Source: Colwellia piezophila ATCC BAA-637 (lineage in GTDB: Bacteria; Pseudomonadota; Gammaproteobacteria; Enterobacterales; Alteromonadaceae). From it: 64,000 bases of DNA. Positions 1 through 8,817 of this stretch are shown here, piece after piece (position 1 is the first letter of the stretch; the number at the start of each line of letters is the position of its first letter). Below the pieces are notes generated by a model that worked only from the letters and a program-made list of their open reading frames with translations, searched no databases and was not told the DNA's origin. The position numbers were made by a program, and so were the translations under genes. The stretch is taken from the NCBI RefSeq assembly GCF_000378625.1, contig NZ_KB905167.1:1-64000 (forward strand), written 5' to 3'.

Positions 1-1
1 T

Positions 2-2083
2 GAATGGGCCGATGGTGATATGGATGGTATCGGTGATAACTCTGATTGGGATTTGGATAACGACGGTGTTGATAACGACAACGATGTATTCCCATTGGAT
101 GGCTCTGAATGGTCAGATTTAGATGGTGATGGCACAGGCGACAATGCGGATACAGACCGTGATGGTGACGGTGTTGATAACGATTTAGATATCGCCCCAG
201 ATGATGCAGACATTGCGAGTGCTATTACATTGACTGCTGCTGAACTGAAATCAAGTTATGTACAGATTTCAACAGGATATCAAGCTGAGCCGACGTTTAG
301 ATTAGGTGTTGCTTCAGGTAGTCAGTACAGTTTCGATGGCAGTACTGGTGAGGTAATAACTTCAGCAGGTAACCAGACTTATACCTACAGCATAGCGAAT
401 GATGAACTTGCCATGGTGTTAAATGGTGCAGTTGAATCAACGACTTACTTAACCCCCTATGAGTTGGCGGATTATGGTGTGGTTAGTCAACAATCTGCGG
501 ATGATTTTGTTAACGATAATGGCGAATACCAATTGGAAATTCGTACCACCACTACAGCAAGTAATTGGCAGCTAGTGGCGGTTGATGGCAATGAGCAAAC
601 GTTCTTTATCGTTGATGTCACAGAATATCGCTTTGCTGAGCAATGGCAACAAGAAGCGTTAATTGGTTTAGAAAACGATTTTGTCACAGTAGGCAGCGAC
701 TCAAGTGTTGTATTGATTGATGCAACGTCATTAGCGTCAGTTGATTTTACCGAAGGTGAGTTAACGACCGGTCAATGGGCGATGCAAGTTCACCTTGATG
801 AATATAGCGATGATGGTCAGAGTCGTTTAGCGGCAGATGTAGCGACCTTTAATGTTGACAACACAGGTACTGCACTTATCAGTGGAGCAACGTTTGATTG
901 GATGATTACTGATGGTGCATTGGTATTAACGTATCCTGCGGGCAGCACTGTTACATTTACACGTTACCAAGACTTTGCACAAATTGATGAAGTGTTAATT
1001 ACTATCGATGGTAATGGTTTTGTCTCAAGTGAGTACCAAATCATTGCTCCATGGGGCAATACTAACCTTGACCCGCTAATTAATAACTATGCACAAAATG
1101 GTTTCTCATTAACCAATCCTAATGCGTATGACAGTGAAGGTAATTTTGACCTAGACCATGTGTTTGGTTACCGCTTACAAGACAATGGCGTAGCCACTCG
1201 CGTATGGAGTAGTGACGTAGACTTTAATAACTACGGTGCTGGTTGGGATACTTGGGATATGCAATGGGGCAGTTTAGGCGAAGCCATCATGACGTCTTAT
1301 TTAGATGGTGCGAACTTAGATAGTGCAGGTTATCCTACATGGCATGCTGATTGTAATCCTAATGATTGGGATTGTAGTGAACACCGCAAGCGTGTTTGGA
1401 TCCCTATTCAACAAGTGGGTAATCGTGTTTATGTCATCGAGTATGAAGAGCGAAATAGTGAAGCTTGGAATTTTGGTGCAGAGCCAAACTGGTATATGTA
1501 TATTCAACCTCGAATTCAATTCTACGAAGCTATGGATATTGGTTTAGATTCAGATTCTGATGCAGAGCCTTCAAGCTTAGTTTGTGGTTATGAATCTGGC
1601 TGGAATGATGATCTAAATGACGGATTAGGTGGTCCAATTTCACCTAACTCTTTCGCTGATTTTGTCAGTGTTGTTACTGATTGTGGAACCCCTGCAAGCA
1701 TATCCAATAGCTATATAGCGGGTCTAACTTTCGATGATGATGGCGAGATGAGCAGTTTTAATAATGATGGTTCAGCCACCCAAGGTGACCCAAGCACAGG
1801 GCAGTTCTTAGGTGAAGATACCATTGATTTTATTTGGTACATCGAGACGGTTGACAGCATCACTTATCTGGTCCTTGAATCTGATGACTCTTTGGATTCA
1901 GATTTACCAGCAGGCTTTTGGTTTAGAGAAACCAGAGCTATTACCACTATTAATGGCACACCTGGTGCTTCAGGCACCACTTATCATGTAACACATTACA
2001 GTGAACAGTCTAATTATGCAGATGATGATCGTGCTGCCAATAGTGATGGCGAGATATGGTCAACCGTTTATACCCTGCAATAA
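2..2083 (+). CDS. Secreted protein with thrombospondin type 3-like calcium-binding repeats, 5' partial
   Basis: The reading frame is open from base 2, so the gene starts upstream of the window; the first in-window Met at base 20 lies inside an Asp-rich repeat and is not a start. About 694 residues are visible. Residues 1-70 are a run of DxDxDG-type loops (DNDGVDNDNDVFPLDGSEW, DLDGDGTGDNADTDRDGDGV) typical of thrombospondin type 3 repeats, which bind calcium in extracellular proteins. The remaining 620 residues are acidic, rich in Asn, Ser, Thr and aromatics, with no motif I recognise and no membrane anchor at the C terminus. Two hairpins follow the stop. Inference: a large exported or surface protein, perhaps an adhesin-like or polymer-binding protein. 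The function is unknown and the N-terminal signal cannot be checked. Confidence 0.8.
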   Translation, partial: EWADGDMDGIGDNSDWDLDNDGVDNDNDVFPLDGSEWSDLDGDGTGDNADTDRDGDGVDNDLDIAPDDADIASAITLTAAELKSSYVQISTGYQAEPTFRLGVASGSQYSFDGSTGEVITSAGNQTYTYSIANDELAMVLNGAVESTTYLTPYELADYGVVSQQSADDFVNDNGEYQLEIRTTTTASNWQLVAVDGNEQTFFIVDVTEYRFAEQWQQEALIGLENDFVTVGSDSSVVLIDATSLASVDFTEGELTTGQWAMQVHLDEYSDDGQSRLAADVATFNVDNTGTALISGATFDWMITDGALVLTYPAGSTVTFTRYQDFAQIDEVLITIDGNGFVSSEYQIIAPWGNTNLDPLINNYAQNGFSLTNPNAYDSEGNFDLDHVFGYRLQDNGVATRVWSSDVDFNNYGAGWDTWDMQWGSLGEAIMTSYLDGANLDSAGYPTWHADCNPNDWDCSEHRKRVWIPIQQVGNRVYVIEYEERNSEAWNFGAEPNWYMYIQPRIQFYEAMDIGLDSDSDAEPSSLVCGYESGWNDDLNDGLGGPISPNSFADFVSVVTDCGTPASISNSYIAGLTFDDDGEMSSFNNDGSATQGDPSTGQFLGEDTIDFIWYIETVDSITYLVLESDDSLDSDLPAGFWFRETRAITTINGTPGASGTTYHVTHYSEQSNYADDDRAANSDGEIWSTVYTLQ

Positions 2084-2151
2084 GATGATTTACGCTGATG
2101 AACCTAAAATCAGCACCTTACAAGGTATAGATGTGAAAATTTACGGAACGC

Positions 2152-2170
2152 CTCAATAAATTTTATTGAG
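2152..2170 (+). terminator. Short perfect hairpin after the calcium-repeat gene
   Basis: CTCAATAAA and TTTATTGAG are perfect 9-base complements with a one-base centre. It lies 69 bases after the stop codon. It is AT-rich and lacks a T-run, so it is a weak terminator candidate on its own. Confidence 0.35.
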
Positions 2171-2182
2171 TAGTAAATAAAA

Positions 2183-2202
2183 AAGGGATAGCAATATCCC
2201 TT
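2183..2202 (+). terminator. Hairpin before the small coiled-coil gene
   Basis: AAGGGATA, loop GCAA, TATCCCTT: a perfect 8-bp stem. It is preceded by an A-run and followed by TGTTTA. It is a plausible terminator for the upstream gene and lies just before the ribosome binding site of the next one. Confidence 0.5.
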
Positions 2203-2218
2203 GTTTATAGGAAAAAAA

Positions 2219-2599
2219 ATGAAACAAATAATATTATCTTTAACTATCGGCTTAGTTGTTGGCTATGGTGTGACTAGCGTTTTTGAAAACTCGGAGATAT
2301 CTCAGTTACAGGTGGAAAATAATAATGCAAAGCTGCAGATGGTCAAATTAACTGAGCAGTTACTGATTTTACAAAAGCAAAATAGGCCATCACCACATAT
2401 AGCTCAGCGTCAGGTAGTGAAACGATCAACTAAAAATTTAACGAGTAACTCATTACATAAAGCTAAACGGAAGAAACAGAGTCAAGAGCAAATGTATGCT
2501 CAGCGTAGACAAGCTACAGAGCATATGCGTAGTCAGCAAAGCAATAATGGATTAAAAGACCATCAGGTAAAAACGACTGAAAATGGTACTGTATTATAA
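2219..2599 (+). CDS. Small exported or membrane-anchored coiled-coil protein, hypothetical
   Basis: 126 residues from the ATG at 2219, which has AGGA close upstream; an in-frame TTG at 2201 sits inside the preceding hairpin and is less likely. Residues 1-20 (MKQIILSLTIGLVVGYGVTS) form one hydrophobic segment, either an uncleaved anchor or a signal peptide. Residues 27-55 are heptad-like and predicted coiled coil. The rest is rich in Gln, Lys and Arg with no aromatic core. No family recognised. It stands alone between two hairpins. Inference: a small periplasmic protein tethered to the inner membrane. Confidence 0.6.
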   Translation: MKQIILSLTIGLVVGYGVTSVFENSEISQLQVENNNAKLQMVKLTEQLLILQKQNRPSPHIAQRQVVKRSTKNLTSNSLHKAKRKKQSQEQMYAQRRQATEHMRSQQSNNGLKDHQVKTTENGTVL

Positions 2600-2632
2600 A
2601 ATGCTGGCTTGACTTTGAAATCAGTAAATCAA

Positions 2633-2666
2633 AAAAGGCAGAGTATGAATACTTTGTCTTTTTTTT
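2633..2666 (+). terminator. Rho-independent terminator
   Basis: AAAAGGCAGAGTAT pairs with ATACTTTGTCTTTT around a 2-base loop (14 pairs, two of them G-U), followed by a T-run. It lies 34 bases after the stop of the small coiled-coil gene. Confidence 0.7.
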
Positions 2667-2766
2667 GAGCTCAAATAAGCCCATCAAATGATCATATAGG
2701 TACGAAAGGTGACGTTTACTCGTTAGTTTTTTTACTTGCTTGTGTGCTCGTGTGATTAACAATAAA

Positions 2767-2792
2767 ATTAACAAGGACACTCACTGTTAATT
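2767..2792 (+). repeat. Copy 1 of a 26-bp intergenic motif with inverted ends
   Basis: ATTAACA, 12 bases, TGTTAAT. The same 26-base string with one changed base is found at 8727-8752. The inverted heptamers suggest a dimeric protein-binding site or the relic end of a mobile element. The 2667-2909 interval shows no gene. Confidence 0.5.
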
Positions 2793-2909
2793 ATTGTTTA
2801 GTGCGCTTTATAAGGGGATATAACGATTATTAATGCAAATTTACAACTCGACTAGGTGCAATATTTAGCTAAGCATTGTTGGGTCCCTCGATTATCCATT
2901 TCAGTGGTT

Positions 2910-4535
2910 CTATTCATTAGTTTCAAGCTTCAATGATTCATTAAAGGGCAAGATGATTTCAAATATCACCCCTTCGTCCTTACCTCCACGGCAAACAATG
3001 GTGCCTTTAAACAGTTGCACAATAATATTATAAATAATGTGTAAGCCCAAACCACTGCCGCCAGTATCTCTCCCTGTGGTATAGAAGGGTTCAAATATCT
3101 TTTGGTGTAATTCTTCAGTAATGCCTTTGCCATCATCTTGATAAAGAATAGTTATACTATTTGCTTCCACTGTCACCTTAATAGAGATAGTGCCATCGGT
3201 AATATAATCAAAACCATATTTAACTGAATTAGTAACTAAATTAGTTATCACTTGCGATAGAGCACCTGGAAAGCTATCTATCGCTAAGGTCTCAGGACAA
3301 TCGATAAGTACTTGTTTGACGTGACGTTTTGTTTGCGGTTTAAGGGAGTTTACAATGGCTTTTAAGTAAGTATTCACATTAAAAATACGGCGCTCATGAC
3401 TGGTTTGATCCACGGCAACTTGCTTGAAGCTCTCCACTAACTCACAGGCCCTTTGCAGGTTATGGGTTATTATTTTACCACTTTCCAAGGATGTCTTGGT
3501 ATAGGATTCAAGTACTGAACGAGTTAGTTTGCCTTTTTCAGTATGAGAGATAATGGCTTGAGTTTCTTCTTCTAATATCGATGCGGCAGTTACGCAGATG
3601 CCAATAGGCGTATTAATTTCATGGGCAATGCTAGCAACCATGCCACCGAGTGCAGCCATCGTTTCTTTCTCTACTAATGATTCTTGTGTCTGCCTAAGTT
3701 TTATGAGCGTTTGCTGTAAATCTTCATTAGATTCTAAGACCTTAATTTGTGCGCGTTTACCTTGTTCTATTTCGATATTTAATTTTTTTTGAGATTGCTG
3801 ATAGTTAAATTTAAGCCGACCAATTAGCAGCATCATCGTAAATAAGCCAACGAGGGAAACGCCTAGGATCAACCAAATAAAGCCTCCTAGGTTAGTCTTT
3901 GCTTGTTGCTGAAAATTCCCTATCGGCAGTGTCACTTCTAAAATACCGCGCACATCACCCGTTTTCCAATCAGACTTTGGCGTATCTTTATGATTATTAT
4001 GACATTCAACGCAATCTGCTCGCATTTGGTCTGCAACCGCATAACGTAGTACTCGATTTCCACCGATAACTTCAAAGGAAAAATAGGCCAACTGAGGTGA
4101 TTTTTGAAAAAAATCCCAGGCCGACTGACCAAAACTATCTTGTAAGCCCCGATCTTCTTTCCGCCAAGGAAAAGGAAAAGGGCTATATAGTCTGACTTTC
4201 GTACCCGAGCTACGCTGACCAATGCGTTTCGCGAGCAACATGCTTAACGTTGCCGGTAATGGGATCGCGTCAGCGCGTTCGTGATAATCATGAACAATAG
4301 AAATATTACTATTTTTAAGTTTATTAACTACTTCAGAGGTATAGAGGGTACGAAACTCACTAACAGCGCCAAGGTATAACTCGGCATTTTTAATGCTAAT
4401 GGATTCTACTAAGACACTTTGTTGCTTTTCCATATACCAGACAATCATGGTACCAGTACTGATAAAAAGTAAAATTAACAAGAGCCAAGTATGGTTGTAG
4501 GTATATTTAAAAACACGCTCTTTAAACGATTTCAT
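2910..4535 (-). CDS. Membrane sensor histidine kinase with c-type heme motif (DUF3365/Tll0287-like sensor)
   Basis: 541 residues. TM helices at about 17-36 and 217-238 bracket a periplasmic sensor of some 180 residues. This carries CVECH (175-179), a CxxCH heme c attachment motif, in the layout of DUF3365 heme domains. A coiled coil (250-290) leads to the kinase core: H-box IAHEINTP with phospho-acceptor His305, N-box NLVTNSVKYG (432-441), G1 DDGKGI (467-472), F-box FEPFYTT and G2 GSGLGLHI (493-500). There is no receiver domain and no response regulator next to it, so the partner is elsewhere. Known of the family: such domains sense redox state or small gases through heme. The start overlaps the stop of a 47-codon ORF by ATGA, so the two are probably translated together. 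Confidence 0.88.
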   Translation of the reverse strand: MKSFKERVFKYTYNHTWLLLILLFISTGTMIVWYMEKQQSVLVESISIKNAELYLGAVSEFRTLYTSEVVNKLKNSNISIVHDYHERADAIPLPATLSMLLAKRIGQRSSGTKVRLYSPFPFPWRKEDRGLQDSFGQSAWDFFQKSPQLAYFSFEVIGGNRVLRYAVADQMRADCVECHNNHKDTPKSDWKTGDVRGILEVTLPIGNFQQQAKTNLGGFIWLILGVSLVGLFTMMLLIGRLKFNYQQSQKKLNIEIEQGKRAQIKVLESNEDLQQTLIKLRQTQESLVEKETMAALGGMVASIAHEINTPIGICVTAASILEEETQAIISHTEKGKLTRSVLESYTKTSLESGKIITHNLQRACELVESFKQVAVDQTSHERRIFNVNTYLKAIVNSLKPQTKRHVKQVLIDCPETLAIDSFPGALSQVITNLVTNSVKYGFDYITDGTISIKVTVEANSITILYQDDGKGITEELHQKIFEPFYTTGRDTGGSGLGLHIIYNIIVQLFKGTIVCRGGKDEGVIFEIILPFNESLKLETNE

Positions 4536-4675
4536 TGAATGATGACGGCCGAAATTAGGTATTGCGTATTATCTAGATGTTTCATGCCGGGCTCTATTCG
4601 TAGCTGATAACAATCTTTTTCTTGCCACTTGGCAGCAATGTATTTGTTCAGGTGATTCAGTCTAATTTCATACAT
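4532..4675 (-). CDS. 47-residue small protein translationally coupled to the heme kinase
   Basis: On the minus strand an ATG at 4675 is preceded by AGGGA at suitable spacing and opens a 47-codon frame (starts MYEIRLNHLNKYIAAKW). Its TGA overlaps the kinase ATG as ATGA, a classic coupling arrangement. The peptide is soluble-looking, with no membrane segment or Cys pair. I do not recognise it. It could be a genuine small protein or only a leader that sets kinase translation. Conservation of the frame in relatives would decide. Confidence 0.5.
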   Translation of the reverse strand: MYEIRLNHLNKYIAAKWQEKDCYQLRIEPGMKHLDNTQYLISAVIIQ

Positions 4676-4688
4676 AAATGGTCCCTAT

Positions 4689-4702
4689 AGTTAACGTTAA
4701 CT
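4689..4702. promoter_or_regulatory. 14-bp perfect palindrome upstream of the heme kinase pair
   Basis: AGTTAACGTTAACT is a perfect palindrome 14 bases upstream of the small coupled ORF on the minus strand, where a repressor operator would sit. No named regulator is assigned. The stretch 4703-5181 shows no gene and no convincing repeat. Confidence 0.35.
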
Positions 4703-5181
4703 CTTTGGAAGTATAGCCCAAAATTGAGATATTCAAACTGCTTATCCATAATGTCGAAAGGTATAAGTAATCACATAACCAAGCAGGTAAATATTAATTT
4801 CAACTGTATGTTAGAACATTATTTTTTGAAAAATAGCGCTACTTTAATACCTAATTGCCAGTTATTTAAATTGGCTTTTACTTAGAGTAATACTCAAGGT
4901 AACACTGAGGGCAGGTGGCGTTATTTAAGTTGTTTTATATCGAAGTGTTATGCTTTCAAGGTGAGTCAGGGAATATCATTTTCATAAGAATAGCGTAAGT
5001 CCTCACGAGTTTGAAAAAATGTACTTTGAGACCAGTTTAAAACGGTCAGTTGGCTTATTACTTTTAATTTTTAACCTCTCATTATTAAACGATTTATTTC
5101 AATAAAGATAAAATTTCTTATCAAAATTTCGTGTTATGCTGTCGCAATATTATCACCCAATGATTGTTAAAGAGACTCTTT

Positions 5182-5337
5182 ATGCCACCGACCTTTTCTC
5201 GTTATTCTGCCATTGCCCTTGTCAACGAAATAGAGTCAGCTGAATGCCCCATAGGCATAGAAAAACGTGTTGCTCTGCTCCCCCGTGATGATGAATACTT
5301 AAAAAAAACTGCCTCTGTGCAAACGGCTGAGCAATGA
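5182..5337 (+). CDS. 51-residue ORF heading the ABC exporter operon, unrecognised
   Basis: ATG at 5182 with a purine-rich AAAGAGA upstream opens 51 codons (starts MPPTFSRYSAIALVNEIESA). The stop TGA overlaps the ATG of the next small ORF. The middle (IGIEKRVALLP) faintly recalls the N-terminal region of alanine dehydrogenase-like enzymes, but this is too short to call. It is either a real small protein or the relic of a longer gene broken by a frameshift at the overlap. Confidence 0.35.
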   Translation: MPPTFSRYSAIALVNEIESAECPIGIEKRVALLPRDDEYLKKTASVQTAEQ

Positions 5338-5483
5338 TGGGTATGATGCATGAAACTGCTATTGGTTATTCAGGGAAAATTGTTGAAGTGTTAATTGGAG
5401 AAGAAAAGCTTATTGATGGACTAGGGCAATTAAAATATGGCGTTAAACGCGTTTTGGTTTGTGGACCTTTCAGGAAAGTATAA
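5334..5483 (+). CDS. 49-residue ORF directly before the ABC ATPase gene, unrecognised
   Basis: It starts within the ATGA overlap with the preceding ORF and ends three bases before the ATPase ATG at 5487. The sequence (KIVEVLIGEEKLIDGLGQL in the middle) looks like a soluble alpha/beta fragment. No domain recognised. The tight packing suggests co-translation with the exporter, but a degraded gene cannot be excluded. Confidence 0.35.
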   Translation: MMGMMHETAIGYSGKIVEVLIGEEKLIDGLGQLKYGVKRVLVCGPFRKV

Positions 5484-5486
5484 CAG

Positions 5487-6290
5487 ATGATTATTGTTGA
5501 TAATGTCGTCAAGAATTTTGGCTCGTTCCAAGCATTAGACCATGTTTCCTTTGAAATCGGCAAAGGTGACATTGTCGGCTTCCTAGGTAAAAATGGCGCA
5601 GGAAAAACCACTTTAATGCGTATTTTGACCTCCTTTTTGGCCCCGTCATCCGGCAAAGTGATTATTGATGGCAGTGATATGGCTAAAAACTCTTTAACCA
5701 TTAGGCAACAAATTGGCTACCTTCCTGAAACACCACCTTTATATAATAGTATGGCAGTGGAAAGTTATTTAAAATTTGCAGCACAAATCAAAGGTGTTAG
5801 GGCAAAAAAACAACGAATTCAGTTAGCTAAGGTAATCGAAGAATGCAATCTAGCGCAAGTTAAACACAAAACTATAGCAACCTTATCTAAAGGCTATAAA
5901 CAAAGGGTCGGTATTGCTCAAGCTATCATTCATGAGCCAAAAGTACTCATTTTAGACGAACCCACCAGCGGCCTTGATCCTATTCAAGTTCAACAAGTAT
6001 TGGCCTTGATCAAAAATCAACGAGAACAAAGAACAGTCATACTAAGTACGCATAATTTAACTGAAATTGAGCAAATTGCCCATCGGGTGTTAATCATTAA
6101 AAGTGGCAAAATAATTATCGACCAATCATTAAAGGGGTTATTGAAAGCTAAAAATGACCAACACACTCTATTTCAAGCTGAACCTCATTTACAGCCAGCC
6201 TCATTAGAACAGATTTTTATTAACCTTCATCAGCTAAATTCAAGTCAAGAAACAACACCGGACAACACAACAGGTGATAAATGGGTATAA
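5487..6290 (+). CDS. ABC-2 type exporter ATPase (GldA-like)
   Basis: 267 residues. Walker A GKNGAGKTT at 34-42, signature LSKGYKQRVGIAQA near 131-144, Walker B VLILDEPTSGLD near 151-162, and the switch His in STHNL near 190. All catalytic parts are present. The organisation matches ATPases of the GldA/NatA/NosF group that power ABC-2 permeases. The gene overlaps the permease gene by 10 bases, and a GldG-like gene follows, so the three make one membrane complex. In Bacteroidetes GldA-F-G is associated with gliding. In gammaproteobacteria the substrate of this set is not known, so none is given here. Confidence 0.9.
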   Translation: MIIVDNVVKNFGSFQALDHVSFEIGKGDIVGFLGKNGAGKTTLMRILTSFLAPSSGKVIIDGSDMAKNSLTIRQQIGYLPETPPLYNSMAVESYLKFAAQIKGVRAKKQRIQLAKVIEECNLAQVKHKTIATLSKGYKQRVGIAQAIIHEPKVLILDEPTSGLDPIQVQQVLALIKNQREQRTVILSTHNLTEIEQIAHRVLIIKSGKIIIDQSLKGLLKAKNDQHTLFQAEPHLQPASLEQIFINLHQLNSSQETTPDNTTGDKWV

Positions 6291-6991
6291 TAATTGCTTT
6301 GGCAAGAAAAGAATTACACGGTTATTTTAGCACGCCAATCGCTTACCTTATGTTGATTGCTATGTTGTCTTTGTTCAATATTTTCTTTTATATGATCATT
6401 GCTCAAAATAAAGAGGTGTCATTGCGAGATGTTTTTCAGATCATGGAGTTTATGTTTGTCTTTCTGATCCCCTTATTAACCATGAAGTTATTTTCTGAAG
6501 AAAAATCAACGGGCACGATGGAGTTTTTGCTGACTGCACCGTTAACACCTAGCATGTTAGTGTTAGGTAAATATTTAGGCATGATGACTTTTTTCTCTAT
6601 TTTAATTGCCATGACGATTATTTATTATGTCATCGTGGAGTATTTTGGTAGTCCTGATCCGATAAGTATTTTATCGGGTTATGTTGGCATTTGGCTCGAA
6701 GGTGCTTTTTTTATTGCTATCGGTTTACTGACATCTTCTTGGACGGGCAATCAAATTATTGCCGCAATGATGTCATATCTCATCTTATTTTTACTCTATT
6801 TTGCCACTAGTTTTACCCAATATTTTACCGGGACTGTGGAGAGTTTTCTGATACAGCTTAGTACACGTACCCATTTAGAGAATTTCGCCACCGGCATGAT
6901 TACCCCCGGCGATATTACCTACTATTTATCAGGGATATTACTTTGTTTAGTTTTAACTCGTTTAAGCATAGACAATAGGTTGTGGCAATAA
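6281..6991 (+). CDS. ABC-2 type permease subunit (GldF-like)
   Basis: 236 residues with six hydrophobic segments (about 18-40, 55-75, 95-125, 140-160, 165-190, 210-230), the usual ABC-2 permease fold. The N-terminal part contains FSEEKSTGTMEFLLTAPLTP, a motif typical of this family (EExxGTxExLLxxPxx). The start overlaps the ATPase gene by 10 bases and the stop abuts the ATG of the GldG-like gene, giving strict co-translation. Confidence 0.88.
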   Translation: MGIIIALARKELHGYFSTPIAYLMLIAMLSLFNIFFYMIIAQNKEVSLRDVFQIMEFMFVFLIPLLTMKLFSEEKSTGTMEFLLTAPLTPSMLVLGKYLGMMTFFSILIAMTIIYYVIVEYFGSPDPISILSGYVGIWLEGAFFIAIGLLTSSWTGNQIIAAMMSYLILFLLYFATSFTQYFTGTVESFLIQLSTRTHLENFATGMITPGDITYYLSGILLCLVLTRLSIDNRLWQ

Positions 6992-8662
6992 ATGAAGTTT
7001 ATCTTCCAGAAAATGAAATTTTTTATTAAAAAGCGCTTACCTTTTTTATCTGGTCTTATGTTATTAAGCTTAGCCTTGAGCTTGTCATTTTTTTATATCG
7101 AACAACAGCTTACTCATCTAGTCGCTAGTCTTATTATTTTGACAAGTCTGTTATTTGTTGTTTTCGTTTATATATCTTTTAATCTCAATATTAATGATTT
7201 AAAAAACCGAAATAATATCCAGTCTTTAAGGGTGGCGCAAGTGCGGATGTTTATGCGAGTTTTAACCATTTTTATGGTAAGTATTACCTTTATTGGCGGC
7301 AGTAATTATTTAGCCCATAACTCGGATATGAGATGGGATGTCACCCAAGCTAAACAACATACCTTATCTAATAATACCATTGAATTTATTCGCTCTTTAA
7401 AAAGTGATATTAAATTAACCGCCTTTTATGTCGGTATGCCGCCCAAATATTTACAAGACTTATTCAACGAATATCAACGAGTATCTGCGGGTCTCATTAG
7501 CAGTGAAATTATCGATCCTATTGAACAAATAGCTTATGCAGCAAAGTTTGGCAATGTGGTTAGTGGTAAAGAGCGCAAGGTTATCGTGCAAACAAACGGT
7601 AGCAGTAAAGAAGTTGATTTTACTGATGAGTACCTTTCAGAGGAAAAATTAACTCATGCAATAGCCCGTGCGATTAGAGCTCCAAGACAAGTTTATTTCT
7701 TAACAGGACATAACGAATATTCAATATTGAATAAAGATAATGTTGGTTTGAGTACCTTCAAAAAATTATTAGCCGATAATAACATCGAAAGTAAAACGTT
7801 AATGTTGGGCATAACTCAATCTATTCCTGACGATTGTGATGTTTTGATCATTGCAGGTCCTCAAAATGAGTTAACCCCAAAAGAAGAAAAGCTGATCATT
7901 GAGTATTTAACAAAAGGTGGAGATGCTTTATTTCTTATCGAAAACACCTTGGTAACCACAGCAGATAAACCGTTAACGGCAAGCCAACAAGATAAAAATC
8001 CAGCGTTAAATAATATCCTCAATCACTGGGGCCTAAATGTTCAGTCGGACATTGTTGTTGATTTAACTAATCATGTTGGTGATGATGTGGGCAGCCCCGC
8101 CACCAAAAATTATCCACGCCACAAAGCGATAACCGAAGGTTTAGATTATACCTTTTATGTTAGGCCGCGCTCTATTCGCGTTTTAGCACAACGACGACCG
8201 ACGATAAAGGTTGCACCGATAGCCTCTACTGCATCAAAAGAGAATAGCTGGGCCGAAACGGATAGAACCTTAAACATAAAGTTTGATCCCGCAGTTGATA
8301 CAGCAGGTCCGGTACCTTTTGCTTATGTCGTTCTTGAAGAGAGAGCAGCTGAAGAAAAAACAGCAAAACAAAAGCAAGAAAATATGACATCAAATACTCG
8401 GCTGATTGTTTTTACCGACGCTGATTTTTTGACTAATATTTATATTAATCAATACAGTAATGCACAAATGGGGCTTAATATTGTTAACTGGTTGGCTGAG
8501 CTAGAGTATAAGGTTTTTCTTAGCCCTAAAGAAATCAAGGTCGAGCGTTTAGACTTAACCAGTAAACAAAAACGACAAGTGATTGTGATACTGTTTTTAT
8601 TGCCATTTTTCTTTGTTATTGTCGGCTTAATCGTTTGGTTACGCACTAAAGTTCATCACTAA
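6992..8662 (+). CDS. GldG-like ABC transporter auxiliary membrane protein
   Basis: 556 residues. Hydrophobic segments at about 15-32, 39-63 and 86-107, and a final one at about 526-550, bracket a large periplasmic region of some 420 residues. That region contains the DVTQAKQHTLSNNT segment and the FLTGHNE and LIIAGPQNELTPKEE segments typical of GldG/ABC_transp_aux proteins. The gene begins on the base after the permease stop. A DUF4340 gene, often fourth in such operons, is not present here. A weak hairpin (GGAGTTTGGATGAACTC) follows the stop. Role inferred: extracytoplasmic partner of the exporter. Confidence 0.85.
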   Translation: MKFIFQKMKFFIKKRLPFLSGLMLLSLALSLSFFYIEQQLTHLVASLIILTSLLFVVFVYISFNLNINDLKNRNNIQSLRVAQVRMFMRVLTIFMVSITFIGGSNYLAHNSDMRWDVTQAKQHTLSNNTIEFIRSLKSDIKLTAFYVGMPPKYLQDLFNEYQRVSAGLISSEIIDPIEQIAYAAKFGNVVSGKERKVIVQTNGSSKEVDFTDEYLSEEKLTHAIARAIRAPRQVYFLTGHNEYSILNKDNVGLSTFKKLLADNNIESKTLMLGITQSIPDDCDVLIIAGPQNELTPKEEKLIIEYLTKGGDALFLIENTLVTTADKPLTASQQDKNPALNNILNHWGLNVQSDIVVDLTNHVGDDVGSPATKNYPRHKAITEGLDYTFYVRPRSIRVLAQRRPTIKVAPIASTASKENSWAETDRTLNIKFDPAVDTAGPVPFAYVVLEERAAEEKTAKQKQENMTSNTRLIVFTDADFLTNIYINQYSNAQMGLNIVNWLAELEYKVFLSPKEIKVERLDLTSKQKRQVIVILFLLPFFFVIVGLIVWLRTKVHH

Positions 8663-8726
8663 AATAGCTTTAGGGAGTTTGGATGAACTCTCTCTTCCTA
8701 ATTAGTTGTCTCAAGTCAGTCAACTA

Positions 8727-8752
8727 ATTAACAAGCACACTCACTGTTAATT
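8727..8752 (+). repeat. Copy 2 of the 26-bp intergenic motif with inverted ends
   Basis: Same 26 bases as at 2767-2792 with a single change (ACAAGC for ACAAGG). Inverted ATTAACA/TGTTAAT heptamers. It lies after the exporter operon and before the family C repeat. Confidence 0.5.
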
Positions 8753-8817
8753 GTTATCTCAAGTCAACGAAGGCGCATCATTTTCATTGCCGGTTATATG
8801 CATTACCAACTTCAACC

